Of a DNA stretch of 21,961 nucleotides, positions 12,868-19,985 are shown in pieces. Below the pieces are notes generated by a model. It did not search any database, had not been told where the DNA came from, and saw only the letters and a program-made list of their open reading frames with translations. The position numbers and the translations under genes were made by a program. The stretch is from an uncultured Succinivibrio sp. Lineage in GTDB: Bacteria > Pseudomonadota > Gammaproteobacteria > Enterobacterales > Succinivibrionaceae. Within the stretch, counting starts at the first letter, position 1. The number at the start of each line of letters is the position of its first letter. The stretch lies in contig CAAGAC010000007.1 of NCBI GenBank assembly GCA_900767695.1, positions 1 through 21,961 of the forward strand, given 5' to 3'.

Positions 12868-13623
12868 ATGTTCAAAGCTGCAACAAGGCTGGCGCTCTGC
12901 GCCGCGGCGCTGTGCGCCACTTTAGGCTTCAGCGCTGGATCCCAGGCCGCGGGCAAGACCATACGCGTGGGCACCGAGCCCACCTTCGCCCCGTTCGAGT
13001 TCCTTGACAAGAAGGCCGAGCCGGTCGGCTACGACATCGACATCATCAACGCCATCGGCAAGGCCGAGGGCGCCGAGGTCGTCATCGTCAAGATGCCGTT
13101 CGACGGCCTGATCCCCGCCATGCTGACCTCGCAGATCGACGCCGCCATCGCCGGCATGACCATCACCGACGAGCGCAAGAAGAAGGTCGACTTCTCAGAG
13201 CCCTACTACGACTCCGGCCTGAGCGCGGTCATCCTCACCGAGAACAAGGACAAGTTCAAGAAGCTCGACGATCTCAAGAACTCGACCATCTGCGGCCAGA
13301 TCGGCAACACCGGCATCGACTACGCCAAGAAGCTCTCCGGCAAGGTCACCGCCTTCAACACCCACCCTGAGGCCTTCATGGAACTCAAGAACCACGGCTG
13401 CGACGCCGTGGTGACCGACAAGCCGGTCAACGAGTACTTCCTCGCCCAGCAGGACGGCGACACCTACACCGAGCTCAACGACTTCGCCGAGGCCGCCCAG
13501 TTCGGCATCGCCGTGAAGAAGGGCTCCGACACCCTCGCCCTCATCAACGACGGCTTAAAGAAGATCAGGGAGGACGGCACCCTTGCCAAGATCCACGCCA
13601 AGTGGTTCAAGGGCGCAGAATGA
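12868..13623 (+). CDS. glnH: amino-acid ABC transporter, periplasmic binding protein (GlnH-like)
   Basis: The 251-residue product begins with a typical signal peptide (positive MFKAATR, hydrophobic core, cut near SQA-A at residue 27-28), so the mature protein is periplasmic. It follows E. coli GlnH closely: TFAPFEF, YDIDIINAIGKA, FDGLIPAMLTSQIDAAIAGM, TDERKKKVDFSEPYYDSGL with the arginine that holds the amino-acid carboxylate, a GNTGIDYAKK segment, and DAVVTDKPVNEYFL with the acidic residue that contacts the amino group. It captures a polar amino acid, probably glutamine, and delivers it to the permease encoded next. GAGG lies about 13 bases before the start. A GC-hairpin block of 127 bases separates it from the permease gene, which may raise its share of operon product. 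Confidence 0.88.
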   Translation: MFKAATRLALCAAALCATLGFSAGSQAAGKTIRVGTEPTFAPFEFLDKKAEPVGYDIDIINAIGKAEGAEVVIVKMPFDGLIPAMLTSQIDAAIAGMTITDERKKKVDFSEPYYDSGLSAVILTENKDKFKKLDDLKNSTICGQIGNTGIDYAKKLSGKVTAFNTHPEAFMELKNHGCDAVVTDKPVNEYFLAQQDGDTYTELNDFAEAAQFGIAVKKGSDTLALINDGLKKIREDGTLAKIHAKWFKGAE

Positions 13624-13630
13624 CCCATGC

Positions 13631-13720
13631 CGGGGCGGGGCAGAACCCCGCCTCGGAATGAGGCGCCGCGGGGATCCCCCCGCGGGCGCCCCCGGGGCGC
13701 GGACGGGCGCGCCGGGGGCG
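13631..13720. repeat. REP-like block of GC hairpins between binding protein and permease genes
   Basis: Three strong stems: 13631-13655 (ten pairs with one G-U), 13662-13690 (twelve pairs, one bulged G, loop ATCC) and CGCCCCCGG at 13687-13695 with CCGGGGGCG at 13712-13720. The second and third share bases and are mutually exclusive. No T-run follows. In E. coli the malE-malF REP elements in the same position protect the upstream mRNA (established knowledge). Confidence 0.65.
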
Positions 13721-13750
13721 GGACTTTGACCCCGTCATTGACGCAATGCC

Positions 13751-14416
13751 ATGAATTTTGATTTTGCTCTGGTGCTGAGCTCGCTGCCGCTGCTGCTCAA
13801 GGGCGCGCTGGTGACCATCGAGATCACCGCCGTCGCGGTTTCGTTCGGCGTGATGATCGGCCTCTTCGTGGGAATAGCCGAGCTGTCCCGGTACTGGTGG
13901 TTCCGCATTCCCGCCAAGATCTACGTCGACTTCATCCGCGGCACCCCGCTGCTCGTCCAGATCTTCATAATCTACTTCGCGCTCCCGGTGGTGATAGGCG
14001 CGAGGATCGACCCCTTCGTCGCGGCGGTCACGGCCTGCTCGATTAACTCGGGCGCGTACGTCGCCGAGATCTTCCGCTCGGGCATCCAGTCCATCGACCG
14101 CGGACAGACCGAGGCCGGCAGGTCGCTTGGAATGAGCTGGACCCAGACCATGGTCAACATCATCATCCCGCAGGCCTTCAGGCGCATCATCCCGCAGCTT
14201 GGCAACGAGTTCATCGCCATGCTCAAGGACTCGTCCCTGGTCTCGGTCATCGGCTTCGAGGAGCTCACCCGCAAGGGCCAGCTCATCATCGCCTCGACCT
14301 ACGGCTCGCTCGAGATCTGGACCACGGTCGCGATCCTCTACCTGGTGATGACGCTTTCGATAAGCCGCTTCGTCGCCTACCTTGAGAAGAAGTTCAACGG
14401 AAAGAAGGTGCGCTGA
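13751..14416 (+). CDS. glnP: amino-acid ABC transporter, permease (GlnP-like)
   Basis: This inner-membrane protein of the HisM/GlnP family forms the translocation pore. The 221-residue product has about five membrane helices, an N-terminal helix start FDFALVLSSLPLLLKGALVT, IRGTPLLVQIFIIYFALP in the middle, and the conserved coupling segment EAGRSLGMSWTQT with PQAFRRIIPQLGNEF, which docks on the ATPase. It closely parallels E. coli GlnP, including INSGAYVAEI. The start has no clear ribosome-binding site, and an out-of-frame ATG lies five bases upstream; initiation may depend on coupling from upstream. The stop TGA overlaps the ATG of the ATPase gene (TGATG). Confidence 0.9.
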   Translation: MNFDFALVLSSLPLLLKGALVTIEITAVAVSFGVMIGLFVGIAELSRYWWFRIPAKIYVDFIRGTPLLVQIFIIYFALPVVIGARIDPFVAAVTACSINSGAYVAEIFRSGIQSIDRGQTEAGRSLGMSWTQTMVNIIIPQAFRRIIPQLGNEFIAMLKDSSLVSVIGFEELTRKGQLIIASTYGSLEIWTTVAILYLVMTLSISRFVAYLEKKFNGKKVR

Positions 14417-15153
14417 TGTCTGACAGCAAGTACATGATCGAGGTGCGCGACCTCCACAAGAGCTTCGGCGAGAACGAGATCCTCAAGGGCGTGAACCTCA
14501 ACGTCAACCGCAGCGAGGTCGTGGTGGTCATCGGGCCGTCGGGCTCGGGCAAGAGCACGCTGCTGCGCTGCGTGAACTACCTGGAGGTCCCGACCTCCGG
14601 CACCGTCACCATCGACGGCGAGACCATCACCCCCAAGGTGGACATCAACACCATCCGCGCCGAGGTCGGCATGGTCTTCCAGCACTTCAACCTCTTCCCG
14701 CACATGAACGTGCTGCGCAACATCACGCTGGCGCAGGAGAAGGTCCGCCGCAAGCCCAAAGCCGAGTCCGAGGCGCTTGCGATGGATCTCCTCAAGCAGG
14801 TCGGCCTTGCGGACAAGGCCGAGGCCTACTCCGACCAGCCCTCCGGCGGCCAGAAGCAGCGCGTGGCCATCGCCAGGGCCCTGGCGATGAAGCCTAAGAT
14901 CATGCTCTTCGACGAGCCGACCTCCGCGCTCGATCCGGAGATGGTCAACGAGGTGCTCGACGTCATGAGGCAGCTTGCCGAGAGCGGCATGACCATGATG
15001 TGCGTGACCCACGAGATGGGATTTGCCCGCCAGGTCGCCGACCGCGTGCTCTTCGTCGACGGCGGCGGGATCCTCGAGCAGGGCACCCCTGAGGAGATCT
15101 TCGCGCACCCCAAGGAGCAGAGGACGCAGGACTTCCTCTCCAAGATCCTATAG
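14416..15153 (+). CDS. glnQ: amino-acid ABC transporter, ATPase (GlnQ-like)
   Basis: This ATPase powers the GlnH/GlnP-like importer from the cytoplasmic face. The 245-residue product has Walker A GPSGSGKST at residues 40-48, a Q-loop in VFQHFNLFPHM, Walker B MLFDEP with Asp166 and catalytic Glu167, the D-loop SALDPE and His199 in VTHEMGF. The signature motif reads PSGGQ (Pro142) where the family has LSGGQ. The rest matches polar-amino-acid ATPases of the GlnQ/HisP type at full length. The ATG overlaps the permease stop by one base, so the two are translationally coupled. A small GC stem (15157-15169) follows without a T-run, so transcription could continue into the MATE gene. Confidence 0.92.
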   Translation: MSDSKYMIEVRDLHKSFGENEILKGVNLNVNRSEVVVVIGPSGSGKSTLLRCVNYLEVPTSGTVTIDGETITPKVDINTIRAEVGMVFQHFNLFPHMNVLRNITLAQEKVRRKPKAESEALAMDLLKQVGLADKAEAYSDQPSGGQKQRVAIARALAMKPKIMLFDEPTSALDPEMVNEVLDVMRQLAESGMTMMCVTHEMGFARQVADRVLFVDGGGILEQGTPEEIFAHPKEQRTQDFLSKIL

Positions 15154-15226
15154 GCAGCGGCGCAGCCGCGCATGCCGGGCTCCGCCCCCATAGAGGACGG
15201 GACCCGTGCTTTCAAAGGAACAGCAA

Positions 15227-16600
15227 ATGACCGCAACCATGACCCCGCCGCCCCTGCCCTCGCTCTTCCACCTGAGCTGGCCCATCTTCATCGATCTCGC
15301 GATGCACTTCGCGACCATCATGATCAACACCGCGATGGTGGGCATGATCTCGGTGGACGCCGTGGCCGAGCTCACCGTGGGCAACCAGGTCTTCGACCTC
15401 GGGTTCATCCTCTTCAACTTCATCAACATCGGAGTCGCGGTGGTGACGGCGCAGGCCCTGGGCAACGGCAACATGCGCATGGTGCGCCGCGTGATCCACA
15501 TGGGCCTCGGGCTCAACCTCGCCTGGGGCGCCCTGGTGGCAGCGGCGGTCTTCTCCTCGTCGGGGCTTCTCGTCGAGATCATGCACGTGCCTGGCGAGAT
15601 AGCCGACAGCTCGCGCAACTACATGAGGATCATCTCGCTGTGCTTCCTCCCCGAGGCCGTGTGCCTGTGCTGCGGCCAGATCCTGCGCGGCTACGGGCGC
15701 ACCCGCGACTCGATGTACATCTCGATGCTGATGAACCTCATCACTATGTGCCTCAACGCCGTGTTCCTCTTCGGGCTCTTCGGCGCTCCCAGGATGGGGG
15801 TCGAGGGCGTGGCGCTCTCGACTGTGATAGGACGCCTTGCATGCGTGGGGATCATCTTCAAGCTGATGCTCTCCCGCACCAGGGTGCGCATCGTGCCGCG
15901 CTTCCTCTTCGTCATAAAGTCGAGGATCCTCCGCCAGATCTTCTCGGTAGGCCTGCCCGGCGCCGGCGAGAACCTCTCGTGGCATCTCCAGTTCATGGTG
16001 ATGACCGCGGTGGTCTCGTCGCTCGGCGCGGTCGCCCTCGCCACCCACGGCATCTACTTCCAGATGGAGATGCTGATGACCATCTGGTCCATATCGATTG
16101 GCACCGGCACCGAGATCCTTGTGGCCCACTACGCCGGGGCGATGAAGCTCAAGCTTGCCTACCGCCAGCTCCTGCGCTCGGTGAGGATCGGCTTCGTCAT
16201 CACGCTGGCCATCGCCGTGACCGTGCCGCTCTTCACCGGCAGGCTCTTCTTCTCGTGCTTCACCGACAGCCCCGAGGTCATCGCGCTTGCATCGCACATC
16301 TTCCTGCTCACCGTGGTGATGGAGCCTGGCAACGTGCTCAACATCATCATCATCAACTCGCTGCGCGCCATCGGCGACACCAGGTTCCCGGTGATCATGG
16401 CGGTGATCTCGATGTGGGGCGTGAGCGTGCCCCTGGGCTCCTTCCTCGCGCTGCACTGCGGACTGGGGCTTCTTGGCGTGTGGATAGGCTTCTGCGCCGA
16501 CATGTGGACGCGCGGCATCGCCATGCTCATCCGCTGGAGGACCAAGGCCTGGGTCAGGCACGCGGTCGCCTACTACAGGACGAATTTCGAGCACGCATGA
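15227..16600 (+). CDS. MATE-family multidrug/cation exporter
   Basis: This inner-membrane antiporter of the MATE family (NorM/DinF-like fold) has about 12 membrane helices. The 457-residue product shows LSWPIFIDLAMHF at the start, NTAMVGMIS, the VTAQALGNGN loop between helices 2 and 3, GQILRGYGRTRDSMYISMLM mid-protein, and the second-half repeat with SVGLPGAGENLSWHLQF and INSLRAIGDTRFPV. MATE proteins export cationic drugs or metabolites in exchange for Na+ or H+; the substrate here is unknown. The ATG at 15227 is preferred because AAAGGA lies seven bases upstream; an in-frame GTG at 15206 would add seven residues. It lies 73 bases after glnQ with no terminator between, so it may share that transcript. 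Confidence 0.9.
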   Translation: MTATMTPPPLPSLFHLSWPIFIDLAMHFATIMINTAMVGMISVDAVAELTVGNQVFDLGFILFNFINIGVAVVTAQALGNGNMRMVRRVIHMGLGLNLAWGALVAAAVFSSSGLLVEIMHVPGEIADSSRNYMRIISLCFLPEAVCLCCGQILRGYGRTRDSMYISMLMNLITMCLNAVFLFGLFGAPRMGVEGVALSTVIGRLACVGIIFKLMLSRTRVRIVPRFLFVIKSRILRQIFSVGLPGAGENLSWHLQFMVMTAVVSSLGAVALATHGIYFQMEMLMTIWSISIGTGTEILVAHYAGAMKLKLAYRQLLRSVRIGFVITLAIAVTVPLFTGRLFFSCFTDSPEVIALASHIFLLTVVMEPGNVLNIIIINSLRAIGDTRFPVIMAVISMWGVSVPLGSFLALHCGLGLLGVWIGFCADMWTRGIAMLIRWRTKAWVRHAVAYYRTNFEHA

Positions 16601-16603
16601 GGC

Positions 16604-16650
16604 GGGGAGGCGGCGGCCTTTGCCGCCGCGCCCCAAGCCCGTGCGCGGGC
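16604..16650. repeat. two GC hairpins after the MATE gene (REP-like)
   Basis: GCGGCGGC at 16610-16617 with GCCGCCGC at 16622-16629, extended by GGGG/CCCC (16604-16634), then GCCCG-TGCG-CGGGC at 16637-16650. No T-run is present. They separate the MATE gene from the aspC promoter. Confidence 0.55.
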
Positions 16651-16679
16651 CGGGGAGTTGAAGTTGCGCGATCCCCCTG

Positions 16680-16688
16680 TGGTATCAT
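16680..16688 (+). promoter_or_regulatory. extended -10 promoter of aspC
   Basis: TGGTATCAT (TGn plus TATCAT) lies 33 bases before the aspC start. TTGAAG at 16658-16663 could serve as a -35 with a long, 19-base spacer. Confidence 0.45.
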
Positions 16689-16720
16689 TTCGCGCAGTTA
16701 CAGCAATACAGGTGACAACA

Positions 16721-17914
16721 ATGTTTTTTGACCGAATCGAAGCGGCTCCGGCCGACCCCATCCTTGGAATTACCGACGCGTTCAAGAAGGACACCCGCCC
16801 TGACAAGATCAACCTAGGCGTAGGCGTCTACAAGAACGAGAAGGGCGACACCCCCATCCTCGAGTGCGTCAAGAAGGCCGAGAGGATCCTGCTCGATTCC
16901 GAGAAGACCAAGTCCTACCTGCCCATCACCGGCCTGCCCGAGTACGGCCGCCTCGCCCGCGAGCTCATCTTCGGGAAGGGGCACGACTACGTCGACGGCG
17001 GCAGGGCCGTGAGCTGCCACTGCCCGGGCGGCACCGGCGCGCTGCGCATCGGCGCCGACTTCCTGCACCAGCAGAACGTGGCCTCCACCATCTGGATCTC
17101 CGACCCGACCTGGGCCAACCACTACCAGATCGCCAAGTCCGCAGGCCTCAAGTTCGAGCGCTATCCGTACTATGACCGCGTGACCCACAGCCTGGCCTTC
17201 GACCGCATGCTTGAGACCCTCTCCCAGGCCAGGGAAGGCGACGTCGTGCTGCTGCACGGCTGCTGCCACAATCCCACCGGCATCGACCCGACCGCCGAGC
17301 AGTGGGAGAAGATCGCCTCCTTCCTCGAGGAGCGCAAGCTGCTGCCGTTCATCGACTTCGCCTACCAGGGCATGGGCCACGGCCTCGACGAGGACGCCGA
17401 GGGCCTGAGGATCGTCGCCAGGCACTGCCCTGAGATGCTCGTCGCCTCCTCGTTCTCCAAGAACTTCGGCATGTACAGCGAGCGCGTGGGCGTGCTCACC
17501 GTCGTCTGCGCCGACAAGGAGACTGCCGACAAGGTGATCTCCCAGCTCAAGATCTCCGTGCGCACCGCGATCTCCAACCCTCCGGCCCACGGCGAGAAGG
17601 TCGTGACCACCATCCTCTCCACCCCCGAGCTCCGCAAGGAGTGGGAGGACGAGCTGGCCTCCATGCGCGGCAGGATCCTCGAGATGCGCAAGCTGCTTGT
17701 CGAGAAGCTCGCCGCCGCCGGCGCCGGCGACTACGGCTTCATCGGCACCCAGAACGGCATGTTCTCGTTCTCGGGTTTCGACAAGGATCAGGTCGAGCGC
17801 CTGAAGAAGGAGTTCGGCGTCTACATCGTGGGCTCGGGCCGCATCTGCGTGGCCGGCATCAACCGCGGCAACATCGACGCGCTGGTCAGGGCGATCGCCG
17901 CCGTGAGCAAGTAA
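16721..17914 (+). CDS. aspC: aspartate aminotransferase (class I, AspC/TyrB type)
   Basis: This PLP enzyme exchanges the amino group between aspartate and 2-oxoglutarate in the cytoplasm, and related enzymes also act on aromatic amino acids. The 397-residue product matches E. coli AspC (396 residues) from end to end: MFFDRIEAAPADPILGITDA, INLGVGVYKNE, CPGGTGALRIGADFL, LHGCCHNPTGIDPT, PFIDFAYQGMGHGLDEDAEG, and SSFSKNFGMYSERVG with PLP lysine Lys247. The open frame extends 63 bases upstream, but AGGTGA five bases before the ATG at 16721 and the AspC alignment fix this start. It has its own extended -10 promoter and ends before a shared terminator, so it is a single-gene unit. AspC rather than TyrB is a choice by overall similarity. 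Confidence 0.93.
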   Translation: MFFDRIEAAPADPILGITDAFKKDTRPDKINLGVGVYKNEKGDTPILECVKKAERILLDSEKTKSYLPITGLPEYGRLARELIFGKGHDYVDGGRAVSCHCPGGTGALRIGADFLHQQNVASTIWISDPTWANHYQIAKSAGLKFERYPYYDRVTHSLAFDRMLETLSQAREGDVVLLHGCCHNPTGIDPTAEQWEKIASFLEERKLLPFIDFAYQGMGHGLDEDAEGLRIVARHCPEMLVASSFSKNFGMYSERVGVLTVVCADKETADKVISQLKISVRTAISNPPAHGEKVVTTILSTPELRKEWEDELASMRGRILEMRKLLVEKLAAAGAGDYGFIGTQNGMFSFSGFDKDQVERLKKEFGVYIVGSGRICVAGINRGNIDALVRAIAAVSK

Positions 17915-17931
17915 CTGCTCATGCATGAACA

Positions 17932-17959
17932 AGGAAGGGACCCCGCGGGGTCCCTTCCT
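17932..17959. terminator. bidirectional terminator between aspC and the 1-phosphofructokinase gene
   Basis: AGGAAGGGACCC at 17932-17943 pairs perfectly with GGGTCCCTTCCT at 17948-17959 around loop CGCG. A weak T-rich stretch (CGTTCTTG) follows on the plus strand, and TTGTTC on the minus strand. It serves the two converging genes. Confidence 0.7.
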
Positions 17960-17975
17960 CGTTCTTGAGCCAGGG

Positions 17976-18887
17976 CTACATGAGCTCTCGCAGCTCGCGC
18001 ACCTCGGTGGCGCTGGCAAAGCCCGAGGATCTCGCGGTGGCCGATCCCGCCGCAACCGCCATCTTCACGGCGCTCCTGGTGTCGCCGTAGGTGAGGTAGT
18101 CGGACATGAAGCCCGCGATCATCGAGTCGCCGGCGCCGCTCTTGTCCACCACCTCCGCTACGGACGGGGCCTTGATGTGCATCTCGCTGTCGTCGGCGCC
18201 AAGGTAGAGCGCGCCCTTGGGTCCAAGCGAGATGAGCACGTTGAGCGCGCCCTTGCGCCTGAGGTCGTTGCCGGCCTTGAGGACGCTGTCGGGATCCTGG
18301 GGATCGCAGCCGCTGTACTCGGCAAGCTCGCCGAGCTTGGCCTTGAAGAGGAAGGGGCTGTGCGGCAGCACGGCGTCCCACAGCTCGCAGGGGGCGTCGA
18401 GGATCACCTTGATGTCCCTGCCGCGCACGGTCGAGCAGAACTTGCCGTAGATGTCCTGTGGCAGCGAGGGCGGCACGTTGCCCGCGAGGATGAGGAAGTC
18501 GCCCTCGTGGAATCCCGCGATGCGGTGGTTGAGGTAGTCGATGTCGGACTGCGACACCACCGGCCCCAGGCCGTTGATCCTGGTGTCGCCCGCGGGATCG
18601 CGCAGCTTGATGTTGATGCGGGTGCGGCCGCGCCTGACCCTGATGAAGCCGGTGCGCACGCCCGACTCCGCGGCAAGGCGCATGAGCTCGTCGCCCGAGA
18701 AGCCGGCGACGAAGCCAAGGGCGGTCGAGTCGATGCCGAGGTTCTTCAGCATGATCGAGATGTTGATCCCGCGGCCTCCCGGGCGCCACTCCTCCTGCAC
18801 CGCCCTCAGGCTTGAGCCTTGCTCAAGCTTCCTGGGAATAGTGAGCACGAGATCGAGCGACGGGCTCGCGGTGAGCGTGTAGATCAT
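17976..18887 (-). CDS. 1-phosphofructokinase family (PfkB superfamily) kinase
   Basis: The 303-residue product has the 1-phosphofructokinase layout: MIYTLTASPSLDLVLTIP at the start (most members have NPSxD, here SPSLD), GGRGINISIMLKNLGIDSTA, the GETRINVK-like RRGRTRINIKLRDP, LGPKGALYL, and the anion-hole and catalytic motif DKSGAGDSMIAGF with catalytic Asp254. FruK phosphorylates fructose 1-phosphate to fructose 1,6-bisphosphate; tagatose-6-phosphate kinase is the main alternative. The open frame extends 61 codons upstream, but the ATG at 18887 with GGGAGGAGG six bases before it is clearly the start. No fructose PTS gene lies next to it, unlike the usual fruBKA operon, so the sugar supply is unclear and no gene symbol is given. 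Confidence 0.88.
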   Translation of the reverse strand: MIYTLTASPSLDLVLTIPRKLEQGSSLRAVQEEWRPGGRGINISIMLKNLGIDSTALGFVAGFSGDELMRLAAESGVRTGFIRVRRGRTRINIKLRDPAGDTRINGLGPVVSQSDIDYLNHRIAGFHEGDFLILAGNVPPSLPQDIYGKFCSTVRGRDIKVILDAPCELWDAVLPHSPFLFKAKLGELAEYSGCDPQDPDSVLKAGNDLRRKGALNVLISLGPKGALYLGADDSEMHIKAPSVAEVVDKSGAGDSMIAGFMSDYLTYGDTRSAVKMAVAAGSATARSSGFASATEVRELRELM

Positions 18888-19070
18888 CTTCTGCCTCCTC
18901 CCTTGCCATGAGGTGCCGTAATTTTCGGGCATGGGGCGGGGGATTTTCAAGTGGCTGGAAGGCACCGCTGGAATTTGCGGGGCGCCTCCGATCCCTGCCT
19001 GGCCGCTATGGAAAAAAACGGTTGCTTGGCTTAATCTTGCGCTATGGATTTTGGCTGAGGTCAGCTTCAC

Positions 19071-19979
19071 ATGATCACTTTACGCAGACTCAAGTACGCG
19101 CTGGCGGGCATCGTCGGCCTCTACATCGCCTACATACTCGCGGTAGGCCTCATCTCCTCGCCCTCGGGCGAGCTCTACAAGCCCCAGGCGCTCGACCAGT
19201 CGGCGACCGATCAGGACCGCGCCAGGATCCTCGCCGAGGGCGTGACCCACGCGCTTGGCGAGCAGCTTGGCTCGCTCTTTGGCTGGCTGCCCAACGACCT
19301 TCTGCTCGTGCCGCAGATCCTCGACAACACCGTCTCCTACCAGTCGGGCGTCATCTACGCCACCAGGCCCGCCTCTGACATGATAGCCAAGACCGCGACG
19401 CGCTACGGCAAGACCGACACCATCGACAAGCGCCTCGTCGACGCGACCTCGAGGTTCTTCACCTACTCGGAGAAGGTCTGGGGCTTCTGGTTCATCTACG
19501 ACGCCGAGGGCAAGTACAAGGAGGGGATCCAGAACTGGAGGGCGTGGGCCAGCAGCGTGGGCACCAACGCCAAGAACGCCGGCATCTACAACGTCAAGAC
19601 CGACGACACCTACCAGATCATCAAGTACTGCGCCACCATGACCGACTACGCGCTCGGGATCCTCAACAACGAGAAGATGGGCCACTTCGAGTCGGACAAC
19701 AACATCTACTACACCAAGGGGATCTGCGCGGTGGTCTCGAACGTGCTGCGCGCCCTGGTCGCGGTCGACAGCTCGGTGGTCGAGCGCGGCGGGCAGGAGA
19801 ACGTCGACGAGGCGCTCAAGCGCCTCGACTACGTGGCCGAGTTCAACCCGCTCTACTGCGTGGCCGGCGGCAACGAGGTCGGCGACGCAATGCTGCCCAA
19901 CCACGTCGCGGCCCTGGCGCGCCACATCGACGTCGCCAACAACCGCATCAACGACATGCTGGACTCCATGGAAAAGTAA
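19071..19979 (+). CDS. DUF2333 family protein
   Basis: The 302-residue product has one membrane helix at about residues 8-30 (ALAGIVGLYIAYILAVGLIS), so the rest probably lies in the periplasm. The body matches the gammaproteobacterial DUF2333 family: GWLPNDLLLVPQILDN, YQSGVIYATRPASDMIAKTA, the central segment SRFFTYSEKVWGFWFIYDAE and YKEGIQNWRAW. The family has no established function. The start has GAGG ten bases upstream, placed in the loop of a GCTG-AGGT-CAGC stem. The next gene, a half-size ABC exporter, starts six bases after the stop, so the two form one operon and may act together at the cell envelope; this is inference. It diverges from the 1-phosphofructokinase gene; the 183-base gap shows no convincing consensus promoter. 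Confidence 0.85.
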   Translation: MITLRRLKYALAGIVGLYIAYILAVGLISSPSGELYKPQALDQSATDQDRARILAEGVTHALGEQLGSLFGWLPNDLLLVPQILDNTVSYQSGVIYATRPASDMIAKTATRYGKTDTIDKRLVDATSRFFTYSEKVWGFWFIYDAEGKYKEGIQNWRAWASSVGTNAKNAGIYNVKTDDTYQIIKYCATMTDYALGILNNEKMGHFESDNNIYYTKGICAVVSNVLRALVAVDSSVVERGGQENVDEALKRLDYVAEFNPLYCVAGGNEVGDAMLPNHVAALARHIDVANNRINDMLDSMEK

Positions 19980-19985
19980 AAGTCC

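Noticed and set aside
15212..16636. A 474-codon antisense frame and a 519-codon shifted sense frame over the MATE gene
   Set aside because: Both are rich in His, Arg and Ala from frame-shifted GC-rich codons; the MATE reading frame is convincing.
18888..19070. N-terminal extension of the 1-phosphofructokinase by 61 codons
   Set aside because: The family starts at MIYTLT, which has an excellent ribosome-binding site directly upstream.
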